The notes below the pieces were generated by a model, which made no database searches, was not told where the DNA came from, and worked only from the letters and a program-made list of their open reading frames with translations. A program made the translations under genes and the position numbers. Source: an uncultured Erythrobacter sp. (GTDB lineage Bacteria > Pseudomonadota > Alphaproteobacteria > Sphingomonadales > Sphingomonadaceae). From it: a stretch of 64,000 bases of DNA. Position 1 is the stretch's first letter. Each line of letters opens with the position of its first letter. Shown here one piece after another: positions 1-9,600 of this stretch. The stretch covers positions 1 through 64,000 of the forward strand of contig CANMMR010000009.1 in the NCBI GenBank assembly GCA_947499095.1, written 5' to 3'.

Positions 1-1062
1 GTCGTGGAGCCTGTTGCGTCTCACTGTGATGACGATTTTTAGTCCATCGGCGTTCCAGGTCCGCTCATAATCACCGCCGAGTTGCTGCTTGATTGCCAAA
101 TCCATCAGCCGACTGCCGAAACCTTCTGACGCATTAGGTTCGACATCTGCGCCGCTCTCGGTCCAGTGAAAGACCACCGTCTCATCGTTCTGTGACATCA
201 CTAGCGAGATGCTGCCTTCCGAGTTCGCCAATGCTCCGTATTTCATCGCATTTGTGGCGAGCTCATGAAAGATAAGGGCGACAGGCGTTGCCGCTTTGCT
301 CTCTACCGCAATGTCAGGCCCTTCAATTCTGATGCGCCCCTCTGAAAATGCGGGATAAGACTCGAAGATCGTCGCTAGCAAGGTGGACAACGTGACATCT
401 TGGGCTTGCGGACGTGATTTTTCCGAATGCGGTCGGACGAACTCGTGCGCGCGACCCAAAGCCGAAATGCGTCCCAACAGGTCTCTCGCCGCGCCACCGA
501 AGGCTTCATTGGCTCGCGCAGTCAAACTGATGAGGCCGGACACGATAGCGAATATATTCTTGATGCGGTGGCTGAGTTCCTGACTGAGAATCTCGTTCTG
601 CAGTGCGATCTGCTTCTGATCCTCGATATCGGTGCAAGTGCCGATCCAGCGCTGGATAACGCCTTCCTCATCGAGAACGGGCAGCGCTCTTCCGATCATC
701 CAGCGATATTCGCCTGACCGATGCCGCAACCGGTATTCGACTTCGTAAGGCTCGCCCGTCGCAAGGCTGTGCTCCCACTTCTTCCATGCCTCCGGTTGAT
801 CGTCTTCATGGAACATCCCGGCCCAGCCTTCGCCGTCCGTCGAACCCTCGGGCACACCTGTGAATTCATACCAGCGAGCGTTGTAATAATCATGTGACCC
901 GTCGGCCAGGGTTGACCACACCATTTGCGGCATCGTGTCCGCCAGCGCATGGAAAGCTGCCCCAGCGGATTGCAGCGCGTATTCATGCGCTAACGGAAGA
1001 TCGCTAGGCGCGTGAGCCTCCCGCTTCCCCAGTTGGAAATTTCTGACACCATTCCCGTTCAT
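1..1062 (-). CDS. PAS-domain HWE-family sensor histidine kinase, 3' end cut by window edge
   Basis: The reading frame starts at an ATG at 1062 and stays open to base 1, giving 354 residues without a stop. Roughly residues 30-150 form a PAS domain of the PAS_3 type (MPQMVWSTLADG, then WMIGRALPVLDEEG). A HWE kinase domain follows: the phosphoacceptor block ELSHRIKNIF, the N-box FHELATNAMKYGAL, the family's W-x-E as HWTES, and a G-box-like GFGSRLMDL. The last residues visible match the usual end of the ATPase fold, so only a short tail is probably missing. There are no membrane segments, so it is likely a cytoplasmic redox, light or ligand sensor. It starts 229 bp downstream of the Fnr-like gene on the same strand. 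No response regulator is in view. Confidence 0.85.
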   Translation of the reverse strand, partial: MNGNGVRNFQLGKREAHAPSDLPLAHEYALQSAGAAFHALADTMPQMVWSTLADGSHDYYNARWYEFTGVPEGSTDGEGWAGMFHEDDQPEAWKKWEHSLATGEPYEVEYRLRHRSGEYRWMIGRALPVLDEEGVIQRWIGTCTDIEDQKQIALQNEILSQELSHRIKNIFAIVSGLISLTARANEAFGGAARDLLGRISALGRAHEFVRPHSEKSRPQAQDVTLSTLLATIFESYPAFSEGRIRIEGPDIAVESKAATPVALIFHELATNAMKYGALANSEGSISLVMSQNDETVVFHWTESGADVEPNASEGFGSRLMDLAIKQQLGGDYERTWNADGLKIVITVRRNRLHD

Positions 1063-1291
1063 GACTGCCGAAAACCTTTGCTCAAAATATGTCACAAGAG
1101 CAATAACTGAGTGATTTTATTTATTTTCTAACCATTGTGTTTGGCGGAACCGGCGTAAAGAGTAAACGAAGAGCATGGGTGTAGGCGAGAGCCCGTCGAC
1201 AACGATCGGGATCATCGCGATCATCGATCCCAAAAATTCCTCGCAACGCGCTGCGTCCTCAATCAGATTTAGGGCGCACCCGACCCTCCTT

Positions 1292-2044
1292 TTAGGCGCT
1301 TTCGCCGTCGGCCAAGGCTTTCAAAGCATGTGCGTCGAGGATCTGAATACATGTCAATGTTTCGAGCCGCATCACACGGCTGTTACGCATCTGCCCAAAA
1401 ACGCGGCTGACGGTTTCCTTCGTAAGCCCGAGATAATCCGCGATATCGGCCCTGCTCATAGGAAGGGCGACATGGTCCATCGGGTGCCCCGTGATCCTTT
1501 CGAACCTCGTATGCAGGTAGAGGATGAACGACGCTACGCGCTCCATGGCTGTCTTGCGGCCCAACACTATGAACTGCTGCTGCGCGGCCGACAGTTCCTC
1601 ACGGGCAACGTCCAGAAGGGAATCTTTCAAGATGGGGTTGTCGGCGACGAAATCCTCGAACCGGGCGCGTGGAAAACACCATATCCGGCTCGGCTCCAAT
1701 GCCTCTGCAGTCACGTCATGTGTTTCGTCGATCGAGACCCCAAGAAACTCCCCTGGAAGTGCGAAGCCCGTGATCTGCCTGCGTCCGTCGAAGAGAAGCT
1801 GATAGAGCCGGAGGCTACCGCCGACGACGGTATAGACGAGGTCAGCTTCGTCGCCTTGATGAAATAGCGGCTCATCCGCCTTGAGCTCGCGCACCGCGCC
1901 CAGCTTTCGCAGCTCGGACAGATCACCACAGCGAAGTGCGTAAAACAAGGATACCCGTCGCACCTCACACGGATAGCAGGGGTGGTCCGGGGGTAATATC
2001 GCCGGCTCATGGCGCCGGCGATGGCTGCGTGTGGCCTTCAGCAA
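1292..2044 (-). CDS. Crp/Fnr-family transcriptional regulator, FNR/FixK type
   Basis: An N-terminal Cys motif (CYPC and another Cys 13 residues on, about positions 27, 30 and 43 of the longest frame) is followed by a cyclic-nucleotide-type beta barrel, a lone Cys in RIWCFP (about 127) and a winged helix. The recognition helix reads TKETVSRVF, carrying the E-x-x-S-R set that reads TTGAT half sites. The four Cys suggest an oxygen-labile Fe-S cluster, although their spacing differs from E. coli FNR. No ATG fits: a stop lies two codons before a TTG at 2056. A second TTG at 2044 has GGAG six bases upstream and is preferred. It is the last gene of the nar operon, and two FNR boxes in this window are its likely targets. 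Confidence 0.88.
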   Translation of the reverse strand: MLKATRSHRRRHEPAILPPDHPCYPCEVRRVSLFYALRCGDLSELRKLGAVRELKADEPLFHQGDEADLVYTVVGGSLRLYQLLFDGRRQITGFALPGEFLGVSIDETHDVTAEALEPSRIWCFPRARFEDFVADNPILKDSLLDVAREELSAAQQQFIVLGRKTAMERVASFILYLHTRFERITGHPMDHVALPMSRADIADYLGLTKETVSRVFGQMRNSRVMRLETLTCIQILDAHALKALADGESA

Positions 2045-2104
2045 GATGAACTCCAAAGTTCATCCGGACATGCCAGTCTTGGTCGTCAAAGTCGAGCGAT
2101 CAGG

Positions 2105-2332
2105 TCACCCGAACAGGAACACCAAAGCAAGAATGATCGATATGGAAACCGTGACAAACCATGTCAGTGGCCAGATGTTGAAGTCTCGGCCTTTGACTGA
2201 GACAGACGAAAGCGGCGCAACTGGTTCGGTCTTGGTGCGCGCATCCCCGTGGGCCTGCAGCAGTCGTGGGTTCAGGGGAGCGTTGTCCGCCGCGCGAGTC
2301 TGTTCTTCGGAAGTCGGGTTACGACGCGACAT
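2105..2332 (-). CDS. small single-pass membrane protein of unknown function in the nar operon
   Basis: This 75-residue protein has a polar N-terminal half and one hydrophobic helix at the extreme C-terminus (WFVTVSISIILALVFLF), which suggests a tail-anchored inner-membrane protein. The ATG is preceded by AGGAGG with a six-base spacer, an excellent ribosome site, which supports a real gene. It lies 10 bp after the preceding unknown gene and about 60 bp before the Fnr-like regulator, all on one strand, so it probably belongs to the nitrate-reductase transcript. No family was recognised. It may help assemble or anchor the reductase, but that is inference from position only. Confidence 0.65.
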   Translation of the reverse strand: MSRRNPTSEEQTRAADNAPLNPRLLQAHGDARTKTEPVAPLSSVSVKGRDFNIWPLTWFVTVSISIILALVFLFG

Positions 2333-2342
2333 AATGCGCCTC

Positions 2343-2669
2343 CTAGCTATTTATGTGATGATGCCGCTTTGAAGGTTGGTGAGCTGCACATGGCTTTTGT
2401 GCGAGGCGCCAGTCGACGATGGCCCCCAAGCAGGCGAGCGCCGGGTCGGCCGCCACGCGGACATGGCTTATCAATGTCGCCCAGTCCTCTTCGCCAGCGA
2501 AGCGGCTGAAATCCGCCACCGCCATTCGGGCGGCGCGCGCGGGGGAAATTCGCTCATCTGCGGCTAGCTTTTCGAGCGCCTTGGCCTGAAGCGGCCCGAC
2601 TTGCGTTAGCCAGCCTTGGATGTCGGCTCCAGCGTTTTTCGCGAGCGCGAGATAATCTCCCAGCATCAT
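2343..2669 (-). CDS. hypothetical protein downstream of the nar prolyl isomerase
   Basis: A 108-residue soluble, mostly helical protein (many Ala, Leu, Asp) with one Cys near residue 80 and a His-rich C-terminus (KRHHHINS). It overlaps the end of the prolyl isomerase gene by four bases (ATGA), the usual sign of translational coupling. There is no signal peptide, membrane helix or recognised motif. Two consecutive ATG codons (2669 and 2666) could serve as start. Position inside the nar operon suggests a role in nitrate-reductase maturation or regulation, which is not shown by the sequence. Confidence 0.65.
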   Translation of the reverse strand: MMLGDYLALAKNAGADIQGWLTQVGPLQAKALEKLAADERISPARAARMAVADFSRFAGEEDWATLISHVRVAADPALACLGAIVDWRLAQKPCAAHQPSKRHHHINS

Positions 2670-3607
2670 GCTGCTAGCGTTCCCCGACGTTCATCTTCGT
2701 CGCTGGGAGGAGCATCGAGGACAATCCCTTCGATCTCGGCTGCGTCGGCCAAGGAGTGAACCAATTGCATTGCGGAGACGGTCCAGGACCGAGCTTCCAG
2801 CAAATCGGCGATCTTTTCCTTGACGACGTCGAAGGGCAATTCCTGTCCTTCGACGATGCGATCCAGGCGGATCACGTGCCAACCATGCTTCGACCGGACG
2901 GGCTGGGGATTAACCGTGCCAATCGGAGTGGCTTCGATGTGCGCTTGAACCTGCTGAACAAGCTCCCCGCGGCGGATTTGTCCTAACGACCCGTTCTGCT
3001 GGCCTGAAGGACAGCCGGAAAACTCCCGCGCAGCTTCTGCGAAGGCGTCGGGATCGTTCTCGACCACCTCGATTATGGTGCGAGCTTGGGTCTCGGCTGC
3101 TAACCAGCCGTCCTCCCCGACGCCTTCCTCCGGCTCAATCAAAATGTGTGAGGCTTCGAATAGCGTCGGGGTTCGGAAACGGTGCCGGTTGGAACGGTAA
3201 TAGCGTTCGCATTCCTCATCAGTCGGCAACACATCGCTCACGACATCGTCCAGCAAGGCTTTCACTAGAGCCTCGTCGCCGGTAACTCGTTTTCCCTCCT
3301 CTTCGTCGCCCTCCCTCGATAATCCTCTGTTCTCAGCTTCGCGCATAAGAAGATGCCTAACGACGAGCGCTTGCGCCGCGGCTCGCCACGCCTCCTCGCC
3401 GGTAGGGGCGGGATGATGCGGCATTTCTTCGGCTATTTGTTCTTCGGTAATCTCTTGCCCATCGACAGTCACGGTTCCAAAGGCAGGTAATTGTTGGGCC
3501 TGTTCTTCCGCCCCGCCGCAGCCATGACTTTCGCATGCCGAGGGCATCGTTGGCTGCGGTCGGACATCGGGCGCATCGATATTTATGACATCGAGTTTGC
3601 GCGTCAT
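2666..3607 (-). CDS. parvulin-type peptidyl-prolyl cis-trans isomerase of the nar operon
   Basis: About 313 residues. An N-terminal helical region of the SurA/NifM type (residues 40-150) is followed by a parvulin rotamase domain at about 155-270: ASHILIEPEE, FSGCPSGQQNGSLG, and the closing SKHGWHVIRLD. No signal peptide is evident, so it probably works in the cytoplasm, as expected for NarGH, which mature there. Comparable PpiC genes follow narI in other alphaproteobacterial nar operons. The ATG at 3607 overlaps the narI stop (TGATG) and has GAGGAGG seven bases upstream, so it is preferred to the GTG one codon earlier. The likely role is folding of a nitrate-reductase subunit. Confidence 0.85.
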   Translation of the reverse strand: MTRKLDVINIDAPDVRPQPTMPSACESHGCGGAEEQAQQLPAFGTVTVDGQEITEEQIAEEMPHHPAPTGEEAWRAAAQALVVRHLLMREAENRGLSREGDEEEGKRVTGDEALVKALLDDVVSDVLPTDEECERYYRSNRHRFRTPTLFEASHILIEPEEGVGEDGWLAAETQARTIIEVVENDPDAFAEAAREFSGCPSGQQNGSLGQIRRGELVQQVQAHIEATPIGTVNPQPVRSKHGWHVIRLDRIVEGQELPFDVVKEKIADLLEARSWTVSAMQLVHSLADAAEIEGIVLDAPPSDEDERRGTLAA

Positions 3608-4392
3608 CACTGGACCTCCTCAGTGAAGGCCCGCTCGGTCGCCGGTCCGGCGGTGTAAGCCGGCGCGCCTCCGAACGGCTGAGATGCACGCGCCGGGGCC
3701 CCCTTACCCCGGCGCGTTCTCACGATCTGGTAACCAGGTCGGAAAAGATACCAGATCGGAGCGCTGAACACATGCACGAGACGAGTGAACGGCGTGAGCA
3801 AGAACAGCGTGAGACCGAGCACGATGTGCAGTTTGTAAACGATGTGGGTCTGAACGATGTAGTCTGACGATCCTGGCTGAAGCGTCAGCAGGCCGTTTGC
3901 CCAAGCCATGAAGTTAACCATCTCGCGCCCGTCGACATGTTGCAGCGTCCAGTAGGTTGTCGAAAGTCCAAGCACGATTTGAAGCCAGATCAGCACGAGG
4001 ACGACGATATCGAGGGTTGCGGAGCTTCGCCGTATCCTGGCGTCGAACAGACGCCGGTGCAGCAGCAGAGTGCAGCCAATGAAAGCTACCACTCCGGCGA
4101 TCCCACCGGCGACCAGTGCCAGCACCTGCTTCCACTGATGTTGGACACCGAAATAGTCGAATACCTCGATCGGTGTCAGCAATCCTACGAAATGTCCGCC
4201 GAGGAGCACCAGTATGCCGAGATGGAACATGTTCGAACCGATCATCATCTGCTTGCGTCGCAGAAACTGGCTCGATTGTGAGCGCCAGCTATACTGGTTG
4301 GTATCGAAGCGCAGGATGCTACCGACGATCATGACCGTGACGGCAAGATACGGATACCAGCCGAACAGCAGGTAATGGATGAACTCATTCAT
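3607..4392 (-). CDS. narI: respiratory nitrate reductase gamma subunit (cytochrome b)
   Basis: This 261-residue subunit has five membrane helices and carries the two b-type hemes that take electrons from quinol and pass them to NarH. It starts with the typical EFIHYLLFGWYPYL. The heme-ligand histidines appear in FHLGILVLLGGHFVG and in THIVYKLHIVLG. A longer frame begins at 4416, but the ATG at 4392 has AAGGAG six bases upstream and matches the family N-terminus. It overlaps the end of narJ by eight bases. The C-terminal tail (about residues 225-261) is cytoplasmic and Ala/Gly-rich. Confidence 0.96.
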   Translation of the reverse strand: MNEFIHYLLFGWYPYLAVTVMIVGSILRFDTNQYSWRSQSSQFLRRKQMMIGSNMFHLGILVLLGGHFVGLLTPIEVFDYFGVQHQWKQVLALVAGGIAGVVAFIGCTLLLHRRLFDARIRRSSATLDIVVLVLIWLQIVLGLSTTYWTLQHVDGREMVNFMAWANGLLTLQPGSSDYIVQTHIVYKLHIVLGLTLFLLTPFTRLVHVFSAPIWYLFRPGYQIVRTRRGKGAPARASQPFGGAPAYTAGPATERAFTEEVQ

Positions 4393-5116
4393 GCCGCGCT
4401 CCTTGTTTAGCTTCATGCGCCCGGTTGAAGGCGCGGATGCGGGCGACGACTCCGGTTGGCCCCCCGTTATCGAACGTCGAGGTGCCGAAGCTTACCGGTG
4501 CCTCTTCCCACAATTCGTCGACGCTTTTGGTTTCGTCATCTGCAAAGGCCTTGCCGATTTCCTCGACGCGCTCAGCATCCGGCCGAGCGTCGGCCAGTTC
4601 GATTACAGCCCCCAACACTGCAGCGTATGGCGTCTCGCGTTCAGCGAGGCGATCGGCCAAGACAGTGAGCACTTCGATTGGCTCACGCAGCCAGCTCTGT
4701 GCTTCATCTGGCGGCAACTGCGCGGTGAATTCCAGGAACAGCGGTATGTAGTCCGGCAATTCGTTGGAAGTCATCTCGAGCCCATGGCGAATATATTCGA
4801 GGCCCAGGTCGCTCATCGCCTGACCGCGTTCCTTGCTGTCTCCATGCACGTGCTCGAACAGGTGGAGAGACAAACGCCGAGTGCTATCGAACAGCTCGCT
4901 GTAATCCGCCTGGAGGTCGAAGAGTTCCTTCGAAACCAGGTCTTTAAGCAGAGACTCCAGCGCGGCAATGCGTTGCGAGTTCAGCGCCCCTTCGGATTTG
5001 AGAGCCGCGCGCAGTTCCGGAACGGCTGACTGCAATTCCGTGCTCGGGTAGCCGAGTAGCGCCGCGAGCGTTCGCAAAGTGAGCGTCATCGGTCGGACAG
5101 GTTTTCTGCGAACCAT
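4385..5116 (-). CDS. narJ: nitrate reductase molybdenum-cofactor assembly chaperone
   Basis: About 243 residues, all helical, of the TorD/DmsD/NarJ chaperone family. The family signature LFDSTRRLSLHLFEHVHGDS (about 80-100) and LPDYIPLFLEF are clear. NarJ holds NarG while the Mo-bisMGD cofactor and the FS0 cluster are inserted, and is not part of the final complex. An ATG at 5116 shares a base with the narH stop and has GGGAGG seven bases upstream. A GTG one codon earlier is the alternative. The order G-H-J-I is the normal one. Confidence 0.95.
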   Translation of the reverse strand: MVRRKPVRPMTLTLRTLAALLGYPSTELQSAVPELRAALKSEGALNSQRIAALESLLKDLVSKELFDLQADYSELFDSTRRLSLHLFEHVHGDSKERGQAMSDLGLEYIRHGLEMTSNELPDYIPLFLEFTAQLPPDEAQSWLREPIEVLTVLADRLAERETPYAAVLGAVIELADARPDAERVEEIGKAFADDETKSVDELWEEAPVSFGTSTFDNGGPTGVVARIRAFNRAHEAKQGARHE

Positions 5117-6639
5117 CACATTGCCTCCCGCTTGACCGGCTTACCCGGCTGGGCCTTCTTGCCGCCGAAGAGGCTTGGCGTGCGTCCTTCGGTGACTTCA
5201 CGGAAGCCGAAGCCACCAGCCCCTCGCAGGACATAGGCATCCTCTTCGAATTCGCGGTGCGTCGTCGGGATAACGTATCGGTCTTCGTAGGCAGCGAGCG
5301 CCATGATGCGATACATCTCGTCGATCGTCGCGCCGGTGAGCCCGACCCGTTCGGCAATACTCTCATCCTCGACCCCGTGGACACGCTTGCCGCGCATATA
5401 CGCTCGCATCGCCAGCATGCGTTCGAGGCCTTGCGCGATGGGTGCCTCGTCCCCTGCGGTAAGAAGGTTCGCGAGATACTTGAGCGGAATGCGCAGCGAG
5501 CGCACGTCCGGCATTCCGTCACGTTCCGCTATCTTGCCAGCTTCGGCGGCCGACTGGATCGGTGAAAGTGGCGGCACATACCAGACCATCGGTAGGGTTC
5601 GATATTCCGGGTGGAGCGGGAATGCGATTTTCCAATCCACTGCCATCTTGTAGACCGGCGAGCGCATCGCTGCCTGAATCCAAGCCTCCGGAATACCGTC
5701 GCGCCTGGCCTGCGCCTGGACTTCTGGATCGTGAGGATCGAGAAAAAGCGAGAGTTGTGCGGGGTAAAGATCCTTGGGGTCCTCGACCGAGGCGGCTTCC
5801 TCAACCCGGTCGGCGTCATACAGAACGACACCCAGGTACCGGATGCGTCCGACGCAGGTTTCCGAGCATACGGTGGGTTGGCCGGTCTCGATACGCGGGT
5901 AGCAGAAGATGCATTTTTCCGACTTGCCGCTTGCCCAGTTGTAGTAGATTTTTTTGTAGGGGCATGCCGACACGCACATGCGCCAGCCCCTGCACTTTTC
6001 CTGATCGATCAGAACAATGCCGTCCTCGTCGCGCTTGTAAATCGCGCCTGATGGACAGGCTGCGAGGCAGGTAGGATTGAGGCAGTGTTCACATAGCCGC
6101 GGCAGATACATGAGGAAGGTTTTTTCGAACTCCCCGTAAATCTCCTTCTCCACCCCGGCAAAATTGTAATCCTCGGACCGCTTGGCGAATTCACCGCCCA
6201 GCATGTCTTCCCAGTTGCCTGACCATTCGATCTTCGTGAGGTGCTCGCCCGTCAGTAGCGAACGCGGCCGTGCAGTTGGCTGAGCCTTGAGCTCAGGAGC
6301 TTTGTGCAGCCACTCATAGTCGAAGGTGTAAGGCTCGTAGAAATCGTCGATTTCCGGCAGGCTGGGATTGGCAAATATTTTCGAGAGAATCCGCCATTTG
6401 GAGCCGAGCTTGGGCTCGATCCGTCCATTGGCACGGCGATGCCATCCGCCGTTCCAGCGTTCCTGGTTCTCCCAGTCCTTCGGGTAACCGATGCCGGGCT
6501 TGGATTCGACATTGTTGAACCAAGCGTATTCGACGCCTTCGCGGTTGGTCCACACGTTCTTACAGGTGATCGAACACGTGTGGCAGCCGATGCACTTGTC
6601 GAGGTTGAGAACCATCGGGATCTGGGCGCGAATTTTCAT
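5116..6639 (-). CDS. narH: respiratory nitrate reductase beta subunit (Fe-S protein)
   Basis: 507 residues, the usual NarH length. Four cluster-binding Cys groups are visible: CIGCHTCSITCKNVW near the N-terminus, CEHCLNPTCLAACP at about 183, CRGWRMCVSACP at about 215, and CIFCYPR...CSETCVG after it. In the third group a Trp replaces one Cys, the known change that makes this a [3Fe-4S] cluster. NarH relays electrons from NarI hemes to NarG. The gene overlaps narG by four bases (ATGA) and joins narJ directly. Confidence 0.97.
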   Translation of the reverse strand: MKIRAQIPMVLNLDKCIGCHTCSITCKNVWTNREGVEYAWFNNVESKPGIGYPKDWENQERWNGGWHRRANGRIEPKLGSKWRILSKIFANPSLPEIDDFYEPYTFDYEWLHKAPELKAQPTARPRSLLTGEHLTKIEWSGNWEDMLGGEFAKRSEDYNFAGVEKEIYGEFEKTFLMYLPRLCEHCLNPTCLAACPSGAIYKRDEDGIVLIDQEKCRGWRMCVSACPYKKIYYNWASGKSEKCIFCYPRIETGQPTVCSETCVGRIRYLGVVLYDADRVEEAASVEDPKDLYPAQLSLFLDPHDPEVQAQARRDGIPEAWIQAAMRSPVYKMAVDWKIAFPLHPEYRTLPMVWYVPPLSPIQSAAEAGKIAERDGMPDVRSLRIPLKYLANLLTAGDEAPIAQGLERMLAMRAYMRGKRVHGVEDESIAERVGLTGATIDEMYRIMALAAYEDRYVIPTTHREFEEDAYVLRGAGGFGFREVTEGRTPSLFGGKKAQPGKPVKREAM

Positions 6640-9600
6640 CGTGCGATCTCCTTCCGCGCACGGCTTTGCGTGTTTGGACCTTTGTCAAACGTGTCAGCTT
6701 TATCGAACCAGTTGATCTCGCTCATCTTGCGCACAATGACGAATTCATCGCGGTTCGCCCCCACAGTCCCGTAATAATTGAATCCGTAGGCAAGCTGGAC
6801 GTAGCCTCCGATCATATGCGTCGGCTTCATGTTGATGCGGGTAACGGAGTTATGGATGCCGCCGCGCAGACCAGTGACCTCCGACCCGACCGTGTTCACC
6901 AGCTTCTCCTGCGCGTGATACATGATCGCCGAACCCGGCATGATCCGCTGCGAAACGATCGCTCTCGCTGTCAGCGCGCCGTTGATGTTGAAGACCTCGA
7001 TCCAGTCGTTGTCGACGATACCCGCCGCGCGGGCGTCGTCCTCGCTGATCCATACGGCGGGTCCGCCGCGGTTGAGCGAAAGCATGATGAGGTTCTCGGT
7101 ATAGGTCGAATGGATGCCCCATTTCTGATGCGGGGTCAGCAAGTTCAGCTGGATTTCCTTGTTACCGTTGGGCAGCTTGCCGAGGACCTGCCGCACGGTG
7201 CGTGTGTCTATCGGCGGCCTCCAGGTAACGAAGCCCTCGCCGAATGCCCGCATCCACTGATGATCCTGGTAGAGCGACTGCCGACCCGTGAGCGTCCGCC
7301 ACGGGATGAGTTCGTGCACATTGGTATAGCCGGCATTGTAGCAGACATGCTCGCTCTCCAGACCCGACCAAGTCGGAGATGAGATGATCTTGCGCGGCTG
7401 CGAGACGATGTCGCGGAAGCGGATTTTTTCCTCCTCCTTGCCTTCGGCTAGATGGAGATGGTCGAGACCGGTGGTCTCGCCGAGCGCCGCCCAGGCCTTG
7501 ACGGCCACCTCGCCATTGGTTTCGGGGGCGAGCATCAGGATCGTCTCGCAAGCGTCGATATCGCTATCGATCCGTGGGCGACCCGAAGTCGCCTCCTGCA
7601 GCGAGGTGCCGTTGAGAGCGGCTACGAGCGCGACCTCGTGCTTCGTATCCCAATTGATGCCCTTCGAACCATTGCCGAGTTTCTCAAGCGCGGGGCCGAG
7701 CGACGTGAAACGCGCGAAGGTCGCGGGGTAGTCCCGCTCGACGACGTGGATCGTGGCCATCGTCTTGCCGGGGATCAGGTCGCATTCGCCTCGTCCCCAA
7801 TCTTTTGGCTCGAACGGCTGGGCGATCTCGTTGGGGCTATCGTGCTGGATCGGGGAGAGAACCACGTCCTGCTCCACGCCGAGCACTTCTGGGGCTACCT
7901 TCGAGAAAGCCTCGGCGATGCCGCGGAAGATAGCCCAGTCGCTTCGCGCCTCCCAAGCCGGGTCCACCGCTGCGGTCAGCGGGTGGATGAACGGATGCAT
8001 GTCCGTGGTGTTGAGATCGTTCTTCTCATACCAGGTCGCGGTCGGCAGAACGATGTCGGAATACAGGCTGGTCGTCGACATGCGGAAGTCGATGTTGACC
8101 ATCAGGTCGAGTTTTCCTTCCGGCGCCTCCTCGTGCCAGGCTACTTCGCCTGGAAGCACGACGCCGCTTTCCTCGCCGTCGACACCGACCACGCCGTGCA
8201 TCGAACCAACGAAGTGTTTCAGGAAATATTCGTGCCCCTTGCCGCTGGCTCCGAGAACGTTCGAGCGCCAGAAGAACATGTTTCGCGGCCAGTTGCGAGG
8301 ATCGTCCGGATCGGAATTGGCAAACTGGATTTCGCCGGACTTGAGCGCTCTGGGTAACGCTTCGTTGGGATCGGCACCAGCCTCCTTGAGAGCCGCACCG
8401 ACGTCGAGAGAATTTTGGTGCAATTGCGGTGCCGAGGGGAGCCATCCCATCCGCTCTGCACGCACGTTATAGTCGATGATCGCCCCGGTCCAATCTGCCT
8501 TTGGTGCGGTGGGCGAGATGATATCGTCGACGGTCATCGTCTCGTAGCGCCATTGGTCTGTGTGCGCGTAGAAGAAGCTGGTTGCGTTCATTTGGCGGGG
8601 TGGACGGGTCCAGTCGGTCGCCATCGCCAAGGGCAGCCATCCCGTCTGAGGGCGCAGCTTTTCCTGTCCCACATAATGTGACCAACCACCGCCGGACTGT
8701 CCGATGCATCCGCACATCACGAGCAGCGCGATGATCCCGCGATAGCTCATGTCCATGTGATACCAGTGGTTGAGCCCCGCCCCCAAAATGACCATCGAGC
8801 GGCCCATAGTGGCATCCGCGTTCGACGCGAACTCCCGGGCGGTCTGAATGATTGCCTCTCGAGGAACGCCAGTCACACGCTCCGCCCATGCCGGGGTAAA
8901 GGGAATGTCGTCATCGAACGAGCGAGCGACGTTCTTGCCTCCGAACCCGCGATCGACGCCATAGTTGGCGCAGAACAGATCAAATACGGTCGCCGCGAGC
9001 ACGCGTTCACCATCCGCAAGCACGATTTCGCGAGCGGGCACGTTGCGCATAAGGATCGTGTCGTGCTCGGTGGCTACAAAACCGTTCGATGCTTCGGACC
9101 CGAAATAGGGAAAGCCGACCGAAACGATCTTGTCGTGCTCGTCCTTGAACGTCGTCCGCAAGCGGAGCGGTTTGCCCTTCTTGTCCTTCTCGGCAAGGTT
9201 CCACCGCCCTTTTTCGCCCCACCGGTGGCCAGCGGTTCCAAGAGGACATACGATCTTGCCGTCCGCATCGTTGACGGCAACCGGCTTCCATTCGGGGTGA
9301 TCCGTCTCACCGAGGTTCTTCTTGAAGTCTGAAGCGCGCAAGTGGCGGTCGGCCACCAGCCGGCCATCCTGTTCGGTGAGTTTTACCAGGAACGGAAAAT
9401 CGCTGTATTTGCGAGTATAGTCGCTGAAATAGTCCGACATGCGGTCGACGTAGAATTCGCGTAGCACCACATGCCCGAAAGCGAGTGCAAGCGCAGCATC
9501 TGTCCCCTGCTTGGGGTGCAGCCACATGTCGGAAAACTTCGCCGCTTCGTTGTAATCGGGCGAGATGACCACGCTCTTGGTCCCGCGATAGCGCGCTTCG

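Noticed and set aside
1208-1231. dyad GGGATC-N12-GATCCC between the histidine kinase and the regulator
   Set aside because: The following bases are not a T run in the direction of the regulator transcript, and GATC-rich repeats are common at this composition.
1175-1867. 230-codon open frame on the + strand
   Set aside because: It lies antisense to the Fnr-like regulator, shows no family features, and is a product of codon bias in the real gene.
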